Shown here piece after piece: positions 35,571 to 45,083 of a stretch of 64,000 bases of DNA; within the stretch, counting starts at the first letter, position 1, and each line of letters begins with the position of its first letter. This stretch comes from an uncultured Muribaculaceae bacterium (lineage in GTDB: Bacteria > Bacteroidota > Bacteroidia > Bacteroidales > Muribaculaceae). The stretch lies in the NCBI GenBank assembly GCA_910578075.1, contig CAJTPK010000023.1, positions 3,405-67,404 of the forward strand, given 5' to 3'. Position numbers and translations under genes: made by a program. Below the pieces are notes generated by a model. The model saw only the letters and a list, made by a program, of their open reading frames with translations, did no database searches and had not been told where the DNA came from.

Positions 35571-36047
35571 ATGAATATAGGAGATAAATTCCCTGATTTG
35601 CTCGGCGTAGATGCCAATGGCAAAGAGATAAAGCTGTCGGATTATCCCGGCAAGATGTTTATAATCTATTTCTATCCGAAGGATAATACACCCGGATGCA
35701 CGGCTGAGGCATGCAGTTTCCGAGACAATTATTCCGTATTCGAGAAGATGGGATACCAGATTATAGGAGTCAGCAAGGATTCACCTGCAAGCCATGATAA
35801 ATTTGCGGCTAAATTCAGTCTGCAATTCCCTCTTGTGGCAGATACGGACCATAAGCTTTGCGAACTTGCAGGGGTATGGAAACAGAAGAAGATGGCAGGA
35901 AGGGAATACATGGGTATAGTGCGCACGACGTTTGTGACGGATGCTGACGGTGTTGTTACTGACGTTGTGGAGAAGGTAAATACCAAAACTGCCTCTGAAC
36001 AGCTCTTCGGTATACTTGACAACCGCTATAATCCTAATCCGGCGTGA
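35571..36047 (+). CDS. bcp: thioredoxin-dependent thiol peroxidase (Bcp/PrxQ)
   Basis: A 158-residue peroxiredoxin that reduces hydrogen peroxide and organic peroxides. The peroxidatic and resolving cysteines are both in DNTPGCTAEACSF, the 2-Cys PrxQ layout. I chose the ATG at 35571 (MNIGDKFPDL), where the conserved fold begins, over the in-frame ATG at 35541. A 7-bp tandem repeat begins right after its stop codon. Confidence 0.93.
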   Translation: MNIGDKFPDLLGVDANGKEIKLSDYPGKMFIIYFYPKDNTPGCTAEACSFRDNYSVFEKMGYQIIGVSKDSPASHDKFAAKFSLQFPLVADTDHKLCELAGVWKQKKMAGREYMGIVRTTFVTDADGVVTDVVEKVNTKTASEQLFGILDNRYNPNPA

Positions 36048-36049
36048 GT

Positions 36050-36102
36050 TCAGTTAGTAGTTAGGGGTTAGGAGTTAGGAGTTAGGAATTAGGGGTTACA
36101 GG
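36050..36102 (+). repeat. 7-bp tandem repeat GGAGTTA between bcp and nhaA
   Basis: About six units of the form GG(A/G)(G/A)TTA: GTAGTTA, GGGGTTA, GGAGTTA, GGAGTTA, GGAATTA, GGGGTTA. It sits 20-70 bp upstream of the nhaA start codon and could vary in length by slippage. Confidence 0.75.
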
Positions 36103-36122
36103 ATAGAAATTATTAAGGTAAA

Positions 36123-37475
36123 ATGGCTTCAGTATTTTATACTGCGCAAAAGACCATCAGGAACTATGCGAATGGTGGTAATGTGCTTATATTCGCCACA
36201 GCGCTTGCTCTGTTGGTGGTGAATCTTCCGTTCACGCGTCCGCTTTATGAGTCTATATGGCTTAATGAGGTGGAGCTGCGTGTCGGTGATTTCAATTTGT
36301 TCAGCCATCATGGTCAGCCGATGTCCATAATGGCATTCATCAATGACGCACTCATGGCTCTGTTCTTCTTTTCTGTAGGACTGGAGATAAAGCGAGAGGT
36401 GCTCGTTGGAGAGTTGTCTTCATTCAGAAACGCGTTGCTGCCTATTGTAGCAGCTATCGGAGGTATGGGAGTGCCTGTCCTGATATATTATCTTATGTCA
36501 AAGGGCACGGCATATGCCGGAGGAGCGGCTATTCCGATGGCAACTGATATTGCGTTTTCACTTGGTGTGCTTGCAATGCTTGGAAACCGGGTGCCAATCG
36601 GACTTAAGGTTTTTCTGACCACTCTTGCCGTTGTGGATGATATAGGTGGAATCCTTGTAATAGCAATATTCTACAGCACGCATATCGACTATATGCTGTT
36701 GCTATATGCTGCTGTTTGTCTGCTTGTGTTGTTTGTAGGTGGCAAATTAGGTATACAGACCAAGATGTTTTATATAGCACTTGGGGCGATTGTATGGTTC
36801 TGCTTTCTGAATGCCGGCATACACCCGACAATTGCCGGAGTGCTTGTGGCATTCTGCGTTCCTGCCAAGCCTGTGTATGCTCCTAAAAAGTATATACAGA
36901 CAATCCGTAAGAATATCGCGTTTTTTGCGCATGAGAATGATGAGAATCTGAATTCGCGAACCATTCTGAGTAAAGAGCAGATGAACCAGTTGAAGGAGAT
37001 CGAGACTGCATCTGATAAGGTGATATCACCGCTTCAGGATATGGAAGATACTCTTCATCCTCTTGTCAATTATATCATTGTTCCTCTGTTTGCATTCGCC
37101 AATGCCGGCATATTCTTCGGAGATATGGAGATCGGTCAGTTATTCCATGGAATAGCGCCTGCAATCATTGTGAGCCTTATAGGTGGTAAATTCCTCGGTA
37201 TATTCATCTTTGCCGCATTATGCATCTTGTTGAAATGGGCTCCTATGCCAGAGGGTACTAACTGGGGTAGCCTTGCTTCCGTGTCTTTACTTGGTGGCAT
37301 CGGCTTCACAGTATCCTTGTTTATCGCCACACTTTCATTTGGCGCCGGAGATTCTGTGACATCATTGTTGCTCAATGATTCAAAACTCGGTATCCTCGTG
37401 GGCTCACTGCTCGCCGGTGTACTCGGTTGGGCTGCTTTGCATTTTACTCTTCCCAAAGAACCTCAGGACGTCTGA
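36123..37475 (+). CDS. nhaA: Na+/H+ antiporter NhaA
   Basis: A 450-residue sodium/proton antiporter with about 12 helices. The ion-binding aspartates are recognisable in AVVDDIGG (the Asp163/Asp164 pair of E. coli NhaA), and the ATDIAFSLG segment carries the equivalent of Asp133. The N-terminal SVGLEIKREVLVGEL is also typical. It is longer than E. coli NhaA (388) because of a hydrophilic loop at about residues 255-315. It runs convergent with the histidine kinase gene, with only 12 bp between the stop codons. Confidence 0.95.
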   Translation: MASVFYTAQKTIRNYANGGNVLIFATALALLVVNLPFTRPLYESIWLNEVELRVGDFNLFSHHGQPMSIMAFINDALMALFFFSVGLEIKREVLVGELSSFRNALLPIVAAIGGMGVPVLIYYLMSKGTAYAGGAAIPMATDIAFSLGVLAMLGNRVPIGLKVFLTTLAVVDDIGGILVIAIFYSTHIDYMLLLYAAVCLLVLFVGGKLGIQTKMFYIALGAIVWFCFLNAGIHPTIAGVLVAFCVPAKPVYAPKKYIQTIRKNIAFFAHENDENLNSRTILSKEQMNQLKEIETASDKVISPLQDMEDTLHPLVNYIIVPLFAFANAGIFFGDMEIGQLFHGIAPAIIVSLIGGKFLGIFIFAALCILLKWAPMPEGTNWGSLASVSLLGGIGFTVSLFIATLSFGAGDSVTSLLLNDSKLGILVGSLLAGVLGWAALHFTLPKEPQDV

Positions 37476-37498
37476 TACCGGTGTGTATCAGTCTTTCT
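37473..37498. terminator. short hairpin between nhaA and the histidine kinase gene
   Basis: CTGATAC, loop CGGTGT, GTATCAG (37473-37492), then TCTTTC. It overlaps both stop codons and could act in both directions, but the stem is short. Confidence 0.55.
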
Positions 37499-38819
37499 GA
37501 ATCTGCGGGAAGCGGACAATAAAACGCGTGATTCCGTCGGAGTGTGTTCTGAGGGAGAATGAGCATGAATGCTTACGGAGAATTTCAGATATAAGCGTCA
37601 ATCCAAGTCCACGGCCGGTGCGTTTTGTGGAGAAGAAAGAGGTGAACAGACGTGAAGCTACGTCCGATGAGATCGGGATTCCGTCATTGGCGATCTCAAG
37701 CGATATAAAATCATTGTCCCTGCGAGTGGTGATTGATACACTGCCGCAGGGATTCTCTTTTTCTAAAATGCTCTCCACCGCATTCTTCACGATATTGAGT
37801 ATTGCCTGCTGAAGCATCTGCATATCGGCGCTTATTATCTTGGGTATATGATTTCCTGCGCTGTCACAACAAAGGTTTACTTCCACATTCTCCTTTGCCA
37901 TCAATTTCATGAACGGCAGCATGCGTGTCAGTTCCTCATCAAGATCGACATCCTTAAGCACCGGTTCCGGAATGCGGGCGAGATTTGCAAAAGAATCTAT
38001 GAATCCGCACATGCTCTCGCAACGTTCCCGGCAACTCTCTATGGTAAGGTTGAGATCCGGGTCATCCTCAGTTTCGTCAGCAAGAGTCTCGAGGACAGAC
38101 TGCACACTCCCCATTGTGTTGTTTACCTCATGGGAAATCATTCGAATAACTTTCTCATATGCGTCTTTCTCAGCTTTGCGTACCTCCTCGGTGAGGCTTT
38201 CCACAAGGTAGAAATGACGACGGAAGCCCTCTTGGATAAACCATAGATGATAGCATCTGTATAAGCGTGTGCCGTCATGACGTATCACGGCAGATTCCCC
38301 GGGTTTGATTCCAGCAAGAGCATCTGCAATCTCGTTGCCGAGTTCCTGTAGCCTTTTACCGCTTCCGTATTCTGTAGAAATCCCGGTTATGTTAGTGAAT
38401 GCATTGTTAACCATTGAGATGTGGTCATCGAGATCAAGCATCGCGATTCCCATAGGAGAGGCGTCAATTAGCAAATGAAGGAAATGATCCTGCTCGCGAA
38501 TTCTCAAACGTTCGTTTTTCAGGCGAGTTATTAAATTGTTGAAAAGAGTTACAATCTTGTCCGCTCCAGGTTCCCCGACTTTTGCAAGACGGTTGTTAAG
38601 ATCTTGGGCACTAAGCAGCTCAAGACCCCGTTGGGCAGAAGCAACAGGTTTGACAACACTTCGGTAAAGCAGGATCAAAATAAGGAGGGATAGAATAACA
38701 GCTGATGCGATCCACCATCTCTGAGGGATTGGTATAGACAAAATTGTGTATGCCGCAAGTGTGGCAAGTGTGATAGCAAGTATGCTGAAAAGTCGTTTAG
38801 GAGTCAGTCCCCAGTTCAT
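37488..38819 (-). CDS. membrane sensor histidine kinase of the efflux operon
   Basis: A 443-residue kinase with two N-terminal membrane helices (about 10-30 and 36-53) and almost no periplasmic part. HAMP-like and PAS regions follow (LIDASPMGIAMLDLDDHISM at about 117-136). The HisKA box is IRMISHEVNNTMGS (phospho-acceptor H230). The HATPase domain holds the N-box LNIVKNAVES and the G-box RGLGLTLISEI. It resembles NtrY-like kinases that partner sigma-54 regulators. Its start overlaps the regulator gene by 23 bp. The tiny external loop suggests that it senses something in the membrane or cytoplasm. Confidence 0.92.
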   Translation of the reverse strand: MNWGLTPKRLFSILAITLATLAAYTILSIPIPQRWWIASAVILSLLILILLYRSVVKPVASAQRGLELLSAQDLNNRLAKVGEPGADKIVTLFNNLITRLKNERLRIREQDHFLHLLIDASPMGIAMLDLDDHISMVNNAFTNITGISTEYGSGKRLQELGNEIADALAGIKPGESAVIRHDGTRLYRCYHLWFIQEGFRRHFYLVESLTEEVRKAEKDAYEKVIRMISHEVNNTMGSVQSVLETLADETEDDPDLNLTIESCRERCESMCGFIDSFANLARIPEPVLKDVDLDEELTRMLPFMKLMAKENVEVNLCCDSAGNHIPKIISADMQMLQQAILNIVKNAVESILEKENPCGSVSITTRRDNDFISLEIANDGIPISSDVASRLFTSFFSTKRTGRGLGLTLISEILRKHSCSFSLRTHSDGITRFIVRFPQIQKD

Positions 38820-40149
38820 ATTTCTCTATTTTACGGTATAATGCCTGTCTTGTTATGCCGAGCGAGCGTGCTGCCTTGGAAAGATTACCGTCATAAGCTT
38901 TCAAGGCTTCGACCACTGCTGTTTTTTCCAGTTGCTCAAGGGTTGCGCCCGCAATTCCATGATTCTTGTTTTCCTGGGCTGCGCCCTCAGCTTCGAAGTC
39001 TGATTTTTTTAGTTCATCACCCTGGCACATAAGCACAGCTCTCTCAACCATATTTTTCAGCTGGCGGACATTTCCGGGGAAGGGGAGAGTGCATAAATAT
39101 TCAATAGCCTCTTTGGAAACACCTGGCTTGCTTAATCCATGTTCGGAGCATGATTGCGATACAAAATGGTCCACAAGCAATGGGATATCGTCTCTTCGTT
39201 CGCGTAGAGGTGGAATGCGGAGGGTGATGAGATTTATACGATAGAAGAGATCTTCACGGAAAGTGCGTTCTCTTACCATCTGAGGCAGATCTGCGTTGGT
39301 GGCGCATATTGCCCTGATATCTGTTTTTCTCGGTTTACTTTCACCGAGACGCTCGAAAGTGTGCTGTTGCAGCACACGCAACAGTTTCACCTGACAGTCC
39401 GCCCCGAGATCACCTATCTCATCAAGGAAGATGGTTCCCTTGTCGGCTATCTCGAATCTACCTTTCCGTTCACTGACTGCGCCTGTGAACGCGCCTTTGG
39501 AATGTCCGAACATCTCGCTCTCGAACAAGGATGTTGATATTCCTCCGAGATTGACCATTACAAACGGCTCTGATTTTCTGCGGCTGTTGGCATGAATAGC
39601 GTTGGCGACAAGTTCTTTGCCGGTTCCGTTTTCTCCGAGAATAAGCACCGGGGCATCCGTTGGTGCGATTCGCTCAACAGTTTTCATCAATTCCAGGATT
39701 CTGGGATTTCTGCCTATGAATCCACAACGGTTGAAATCTCGGGAACCGGTATCATCACGGTCTTCGTTTTCCGGCTCGGTTCGTGATAGATTAATAGCCG
39801 TCTCAACTCTTTGGAGAAGCAGACGGTTGTTCCAAGGTTTTGTGATGAAATCGAAAGCTCCGAAGCGCATCCCTTCCACGGCAAGCTCGATGCTGCCCCA
39901 GGCTGTGATTAGAATTACAGGTGTGTCCGGCTGATAGATTTTTGTCTGCCGCAGGAGATGTATTCCCTCTTCACCTGTTGTGGATAGGGAATAGTTCATA
40001 TCCATGATAATCAGTTCAAGATCAGAAGAGCGTATTATGGCGAGTGCCTCTTCCTGATTCCCAGCGGTGGAGGTCTCATACCCCTTGCGCTTCAGAAGAA
40101 GAACGAGAGACTGGCGTATAGCTTTATCATCATCAACTATCAGTATCAT
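38797..40149 (-). CDS. sigma-54-dependent response regulator (NtrC family)
   Basis: A 450-residue regulator. The receiver domain carries the phospho-acceptor D50 (LIIMD) and K104. The AAA+ sigma-54 interaction domain has Walker A GENGTGKE (172-179) and the GAFTGA loop (219-224), both intact. A Fis-type HTH forms the C-terminus (NLSKAARSLGITRQALYRKI). It should activate RpoN-dependent promoters. A good -24/-12 match lies before the first gene of this operon (46375-46360), so it probably controls its own operon. Confidence 0.95.
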   Translation of the reverse strand: MILIVDDDKAIRQSLVLLLKRKGYETSTAGNQEEALAIIRSSDLELIIMDMNYSLSTTGEEGIHLLRQTKIYQPDTPVILITAWGSIELAVEGMRFGAFDFITKPWNNRLLLQRVETAINLSRTEPENEDRDDTGSRDFNRCGFIGRNPRILELMKTVERIAPTDAPVLILGENGTGKELVANAIHANSRRKSEPFVMVNLGGISTSLFESEMFGHSKGAFTGAVSERKGRFEIADKGTIFLDEIGDLGADCQVKLLRVLQQHTFERLGESKPRKTDIRAICATNADLPQMVRERTFREDLFYRINLITLRIPPLRERRDDIPLLVDHFVSQSCSEHGLSKPGVSKEAIEYLCTLPFPGNVRQLKNMVERAVLMCQGDELKKSDFEAEGAAQENKNHGIAGATLEQLEKTAVVEALKAYDGNLSKAARSLGITRQALYRKIEKYELGTDS

Positions 40150-40203
40150 ACTGCAAAATTAGCAAATATATTCCAATTAAAATCCACTTGTAGTGTGTAA
40201 ATG

Positions 40204-41688
40204 TCAATTTTTGAGTATCTTCTCTATGTCTGTATCTATGTCGGAATCCAAAGCGTAATCCCACAATGTCAGGCTTCGGATCTGATAATAATAGTTCCAG
40301 AAAAGATAGAGCTCGTTGATGTATTCCCTTCTTGCCTCATCCTTGCTTGTGCGGGAATCGTTAAGGTCAAGTGTGGAGATTTTTCCAATCATGAAAGTCT
40401 CCACATTTGTGGCATACCTTTTGGCTGCGATCTCATCGGCGCGGCGGCTTATGTCGAGCTGGTCAAGCTGGTTACGGTATCTCTCAACCAGAATGAATAT
40501 ATTTTGTGCAAAGTCGGCTCGCTCCTGACGTAAACGACTTTCGGTCACCTTGCGGTTGCTTTCAGCCACTTTCACTTTCCCACGGCGGCGTCCCCAGTCA
40601 AGGATTGGTATCTCAAAGCCTATTTCCACCACTTGATTATCCTTCAATGTGGAATAGGCTCCGGCGAACCGACGGTCGGTTCCGGTATAACCTACCTGCG
40701 CGAAAAGTGAGATCTGACGCATGTTCCCTTTGGCTTTTGCAACCTCATAATCCGCTTCAAGCTGACGACGGCGGAGATTGGCGGCAAATTTATTTCGATC
40801 AAGCGCTTTCTGCAGGGCATCATCATAGGTGATCGCTGCAGTCGGGACGTCAGATGGCGTTTCCGGAATTATATCGGTATTCTCATTGTAATCAAGGAGC
40901 GTACGCAACTGGAACATACAGCTTTTACGGTTGCTCTCGCAATCGGTAAGTTCGGATTCCGCATTCAGTCTGTTAAGCTCCATCTGGAGAAGGTCGTTTC
41001 CGCTTATCCTTCCCATTTCCCTTTTCTCTTTTGCCACATCATAGAGTTTACGGGCGTTCTCAAGATTCTGACGTGCAATCAGCAGGTTTTCATCAGCCAT
41101 CAGAAGTTGGAAATAGTAGGATATCGCTTTTATCGCGACATCTTCGGAAGCGCTCATGTATGCCGCTTTTGCCTCTTCATATCTCACAGGTTCAATCTTT
41201 CTGTTCCATTTAAGGTTGTTTACCCCGAATATGGGTTGTGTCAGTGTGAGAGCAACGGGAATTGACATGAATCGGTTATACTTGTCACCATCGAGCTGAC
41301 GGAAGAAGTCGAGAGATGTGTTGAGCGACACTTTACCTCCCGTAAGCCATATGTTCTGGCTGAGCGACACTTCCCCGTTCATCTGGAGATAGTTGTTTCG
41401 CACGAAGCTATAACTTCCACTCTCGTTCATATAGGGAGAGTACTGTTTATGGTATGCCGGTACTGTTGCGGAGAAGTTTACTTCAGGAAGCAATTCCGCC
41501 CTGTAGGAGCGATATTCCCAATATGAAGTGCGGAGCTCATCGAGAGCCACGGCTGCATCAACGCTATTGACGCGGGCACGTGCGATTGCCTCGTCAAGAG
41601 TTATCGTTATTCTTTCCGTCTCCGCGCCGAAGCATGACGCGGAGGCAAAAAGAACGGTGTATGAAAGAAATTGTTTTAAATTAATCAT
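40204..41688 (-). CDS. TolC-family outer membrane efflux channel
   Basis: A 494-residue outer membrane efflux protein. A signal peptide spans about residues 1-21 (ending FGA). Two OEP repeats follow, with long alternating helices (RQNLENARKLYDVAKEKREM, ARRYATN-like segments). It should link the MacA-like adaptor and ABC permeases encoded upstream to the outside. It lies 28 bp after the second permease gene and 54 bp before the response regulator gene. The short upstream gap contains a 17-bp stretch also found at 63856-63872. Confidence 0.92.
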   Translation of the reverse strand: MINLKQFLSYTVLFASASCFGAETERITITLDEAIARARVNSVDAAVALDELRTSYWEYRSYRAELLPEVNFSATVPAYHKQYSPYMNESGSYSFVRNNYLQMNGEVSLSQNIWLTGGKVSLNTSLDFFRQLDGDKYNRFMSIPVALTLTQPIFGVNNLKWNRKIEPVRYEEAKAAYMSASEDVAIKAISYYFQLLMADENLLIARQNLENARKLYDVAKEKREMGRISGNDLLQMELNRLNAESELTDCESNRKSCMFQLRTLLDYNENTDIIPETPSDVPTAAITYDDALQKALDRNKFAANLRRRQLEADYEVAKAKGNMRQISLFAQVGYTGTDRRFAGAYSTLKDNQVVEIGFEIPILDWGRRRGKVKVAESNRKVTESRLRQERADFAQNIFILVERYRNQLDQLDISRRADEIAAKRYATNVETFMIGKISTLDLNDSRTSKDEARREYINELYLFWNYYYQIRSLTLWDYALDSDIDTDIEKILKN

Positions 41689-41716
41689 AGTTTATGAGAC
41701 GGACTCTAAGTAGATG

Positions 41717-42994
41717 TTATTCCTCTTTCAGCGCTATGGCAGGTTCTATCTCCATTGCTTTTTTTGCAGGGAAAGCGATGCCGGCGATAATCATCAGAGC
41801 CATCAGCAGGGTTGTTATTACGAATGCGATGACAGATACCCATGCATATTCGGATGGAACGGTATCGCTGCTGACAATCTTATAGTGAAGAAAAATGTCT
41901 GCGGCTATGGCAGGGACCGAGGCTATGACAAGCAGGAGGGTACCTTCTCCGATTGTTCTCTTGAAGATATCTGAATCTGTGGCGCCACACGTTTTGCGGA
42001 GTGCGATCTCACCTGAACGCTGACGGATACGGAACCAGAATGTTCCGAGCAGGCCTAAGAAAATAATAACGATGAGGAAAAGGATTCCGGAGCAAACCAG
42101 GCGCACCTGGGTGTCGCTATGATGTTGGTTTGCGCTTCTTACGTCGTCCATGTCGGAGAGCTGAGTGAGATAAACATTGCGCATGCGTCTCATTTCCGGT
42201 GTGGAGTAGAATTCCTCTTCAAACTTTTTACCCATACCGGGTTTCACCCTCACGGCAATGTCGCCGGCCTCAGCCACAAGACCGTCATGGTTCTCATCTA
42301 TGCCCATAAGTATTGTGCCTACAGGATGCTCATACTCATTTCTTCTGATGGATGCTATGAGTGCCGAGACAGTACGGGGAGTGACAGTGTCATACAGCAA
42401 CGCTTTCTTACCCAAAAGGTCGCGTGTGTTGCGTAGACGGTCATAGCGCAGCTCGGGCGAGATGAAGAGACCATTGGATCTCAGCATATTCTCAAGCTCC
42501 TCGGCAGGAATATTATCTAAGCTTACCGGTTTAAGCACCCTTACTATCTCAGGAGAGGCAAGCCTTACATTACCGCCGTATCTTATTGAATCTTCCGAAC
42601 CGATTATGTTTAGTTCATTACCCATATAGTTGAATTGATAGGGGAGCGCGTTGGATGAGAATGCAGCAGCCTCAACGTATGGGCTTTTTCTTATTCTGTT
42701 TATGAGCATTCTTCTGTCGGACATATTATCAGCCCATGTCTTTTCCCCATTGTCGATGTATTCAGGGCTGGTCTCCGGCAGAGTCCTTATGGCTATCTTA
42801 TAGACATCCTCGGTGTCAAACCCCTTTTCCTCAAATTTATAGCGTACTGCCATGTTCAGGAATACACAGAGCATCCATACTGCGACGGATACTATCATCA
42901 GTTCTATGATAAGCCACAGATTATCGCGCCATTCGTTTTTTATCTGTGTGATAAGATTTCTTTTCATTATTGTATGTTTTTTTGAAGGTCTCAC
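41717..42994 (-). CDS. MacB/FtsX-type ABC permease (second of pair)
   Basis: A 425-residue permease with an N-terminal membrane helix (about 32-52), a large MacB_PCD periplasmic domain and three C-terminal helices of the FtsX fold (final helix IAGIAFPAKKAMEIEPAIAL with the typical AxxPAxxA-like exit). It pairs with the preceding permease (15 bp upstream) and the separate ATPase at 44360. Such mechanotransmission pumps move peptides, toxins or lipids from the periplasm outward through TolC. Confidence 0.9.
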   Translation of the reverse strand: MRPSKKHTIMKRNLITQIKNEWRDNLWLIIELMIVSVAVWMLCVFLNMAVRYKFEEKGFDTEDVYKIAIRTLPETSPEYIDNGEKTWADNMSDRRMLINRIRKSPYVEAAAFSSNALPYQFNYMGNELNIIGSEDSIRYGGNVRLASPEIVRVLKPVSLDNIPAEELENMLRSNGLFISPELRYDRLRNTRDLLGKKALLYDTVTPRTVSALIASIRRNEYEHPVGTILMGIDENHDGLVAEAGDIAVRVKPGMGKKFEEEFYSTPEMRRMRNVYLTQLSDMDDVRSANQHHSDTQVRLVCSGILFLIVIIFLGLLGTFWFRIRQRSGEIALRKTCGATDSDIFKRTIGEGTLLLVIASVPAIAADIFLHYKIVSSDTVPSEYAWVSVIAFVITTLLMALMIIAGIAFPAKKAMEIEPAIALKEE

Positions 42995-43009
42995 ATATGT
43001 GCAGGACTC

Positions 43010-44296
43010 TCAGTCATTTTTACCGCTGATGGCTTCCGCCGGATTCACGCGAGATGCTCGCCACGCAGGCAACCCTGTGCTCAGAAGATTAAGAATCAGG
43101 CAGAACACCAATGCAATTCCAAAGGTTTTAAAATTAAGAAGCATGCTGAATGTGGGGGTGCTTCCATGGCTGTCGGCTGATCCCCACTGACCTCCGTATG
43201 AAATGAACAGATTGGAGAATAGGGCGAGGAAAATGACGCAAAGTATGAGTCCTATGATTCCGCCTGCGAGTGTGAGCACAAGGTTCTCCCCGAGGAATCT
43301 CCCCATTATTCCTGACTTTGTCGCGCCGAATGCCCTGCGCACACCGATTTCAGATACACGCCTACGCAGACGGCTTCGAGTCATGCTGCTGAGATTAATC
43401 GCCGGCAAAAGTAATAGGATAAAATATACTGCATATCTTATGTTTCGTGGCGTCTCGACATCAGGATCTGTATTGGAACCGAAATCGAGGTTGACTGCCT
43501 CTGCCGTGTAGGGTGCCTGATGATAGATAAGCTTTGAGTCCTCTTTGGCCAGTGATGCGTTCAGAGTGTTGTAGCGGTTTATAACTTGGCTACGGATATC
43601 CTCATATTCTGTTCCCTCCTTCATGAGAAGATATACTTTTGTGTCTCCTCCATATCCGTTCATCCATAAATCACCTTCTGCTTCCGGCTGATAGGGTGTG
43701 AAAACCTTGGCAAATGTTTCAGGCATCAGCGGACTTGTGTCTTCAACCACACCCTGAACGATATATGGAACATGGCTAATCTTTATCTCCTGACCGGTTG
43801 CGTCGGCGTCACCGAAAAAACGTTTTGAAACAGACTTCGTTATGATGGCCTTTTTCAATCCGGCATCGGATGTGGCTTTGTCAAATGGTTTGCCGGAAAG
43901 GAACTTGTAATCGAAGATTTCCCAGTACACATTATCCACGTTCTTCACCAGCAGACTGATGCAGTCACCATCTTTCACTGATACATCCTCGTTTTCATCC
44001 CATCCACTTGAGAAGGCGATTTTTTCAATACCTTTCAGATCTGAATATAACTTTTTTGCCGAGCTGTTCGACATACTTCCGGAGCTTGAGCCTTGGGGAT
44101 ATTCAAGGTTAATATTTTTTCCGGTAAGTATGCGGCTTCTGTTGCTTTCCGGAGACACCTCTACGGTGTCGATTGAAGAGGTCATGAAAACTGCCATCAC
44201 GAGGAATATCGCGAACGCGGTTCCAAGGATGGATGTCACGGTCACCATCGGTTGATGGCGCAGTTCATACCATATCTGTTTTATATAATTTGTCAT
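43010..44296 (-). CDS. MacB/FtsX-type ABC permease (first of pair)
   Basis: A 428-residue permease with the same layout as its neighbour: first helix about 20-40, a MacB_PCD domain, and three C-terminal helices with RRRVSEIGVRRAFGATKSGI, a hallmark cytoplasmic loop of the family, and the ending LPAWRASRVNPAEAISGKND. The two permeases are only distantly alike and probably form a heterodimer. A small hairpin (44325-44341) lies between this gene and the ATPase gene. Confidence 0.92.
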   Translation of the reverse strand: MTNYIKQIWYELRHQPMVTVTSILGTAFAIFLVMAVFMTSSIDTVEVSPESNRSRILTGKNINLEYPQGSSSGSMSNSSAKKLYSDLKGIEKIAFSSGWDENEDVSVKDGDCISLLVKNVDNVYWEIFDYKFLSGKPFDKATSDAGLKKAIITKSVSKRFFGDADATGQEIKISHVPYIVQGVVEDTSPLMPETFAKVFTPYQPEAEGDLWMNGYGGDTKVYLLMKEGTEYEDIRSQVINRYNTLNASLAKEDSKLIYHQAPYTAEAVNLDFGSNTDPDVETPRNIRYAVYFILLLLPAINLSSMTRSRLRRRVSEIGVRRAFGATKSGIMGRFLGENLVLTLAGGIIGLILCVIFLALFSNLFISYGGQWGSADSHGSTPTFSMLLNFKTFGIALVFCLILNLLSTGLPAWRASRVNPAEAISGKND

Positions 44297-44324
44297 TGCA
44301 ATATTTTTAAGGGAGTTTTGGCCT

Positions 44325-44351
44325 GGTCACCGCGGGTGACCGGCACTCAAC
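44325..44351 (-). repeat. REP-like intercistronic hairpin
   Basis: GGTCACC, loop gcg, GGTGACC, then CACTCAAC at 44344-44351. The structure, the core CACCGCGGGTG and the adjacent CACTCAAC are shared with the hairpin at 6414-6439. Confidence 0.6.
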
Positions 44352-44359
44352 ATTTGCTA

Positions 44360-45034
44360 TTATTTGATGCGGCGGCCGTCGAGGAAATGGATTATACGGT
44401 CGGTCTGACGTGCCTGCTCCTCGTTGTGGGTTACCATGACGATTGTGCGGCCGTCTTCCTTGTTTAGGCTGTGGAGGAGATCCATAACTTCGGTTCCCAT
44501 CTTCGAGTCGAGGTTTCCTGTAGGCTCGTCGGCAAGGATGATCTCAGGATCACCGATGATTGCTCGGGCGATTGCAACACGTTGGCACTGACCACCTGAC
44601 AGTTGCGATGGAAAATGACGCTTGCGGTGTCCTAATCCGAGACGTTCGAGAACATTGTCTATTTTCTCTTTTCTTAGTTTACTCCCTATATCCTTGCGGT
44701 AGAGGAGGGGAAGAACAACATTGTCGGAAACATTAAGCGAAGGGATAAGATGGAAGCTCTGGAATACAAATCCGATATTGGCATTGCGGAAATGTGAAAG
44801 TTCTTTATCGTTAAGAGAGGTTACATCTGTATCAAGTATGCTTACTTTACCTTTTGTCGCTTTGTCAAGAAGCCCTATTATGTTGAGAAGAGTTGATTTT
44901 CCGCATCCGGAGGGTCCCATGATGCTGACGAATTCCCCTTTTTCAATTGATAGATTCACGTTCTCGAGAGCCACTGTCTCGATCTCTTTTGTGCGGTAGA
45001 CTTTTTCAAGTCCTTCAAGATTGATGATACTCAT
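44360..45034 (-). CDS. ABC transporter ATP-binding protein (LolD/MacB type)
   Basis: A 224-residue ATPase with Walker A GPSGCGKSTLLN (about 40-51), the Q-loop FQSFHLIPSL, the signature LSGGQCQRVAIARAI and Walker B ILADEPTGNLD. It belongs to the LolD/FtsE/MacB group that drives FtsX-like permeases. It lies 49 bp after the adaptor gene and 63 bp before the first permease. Confidence 0.95.
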   Translation of the reverse strand: MSIINLEGLEKVYRTKEIETVALENVNLSIEKGEFVSIMGPSGCGKSTLLNIIGLLDKATKGKVSILDTDVTSLNDKELSHFRNANIGFVFQSFHLIPSLNVSDNVVLPLLYRKDIGSKLRKEKIDNVLERLGLGHRKRHFPSQLSGGQCQRVAIARAIIGDPEIILADEPTGNLDSKMGTEVMDLLHSLNKEDGRTIVMVTHNEEQARQTDRIIHFLDGRRIK

Positions 45035-45083
45035 ATTATTAAGTTGTTTTAATTTTTAATTGTTGTTTTTCTGTGAAAGAATT

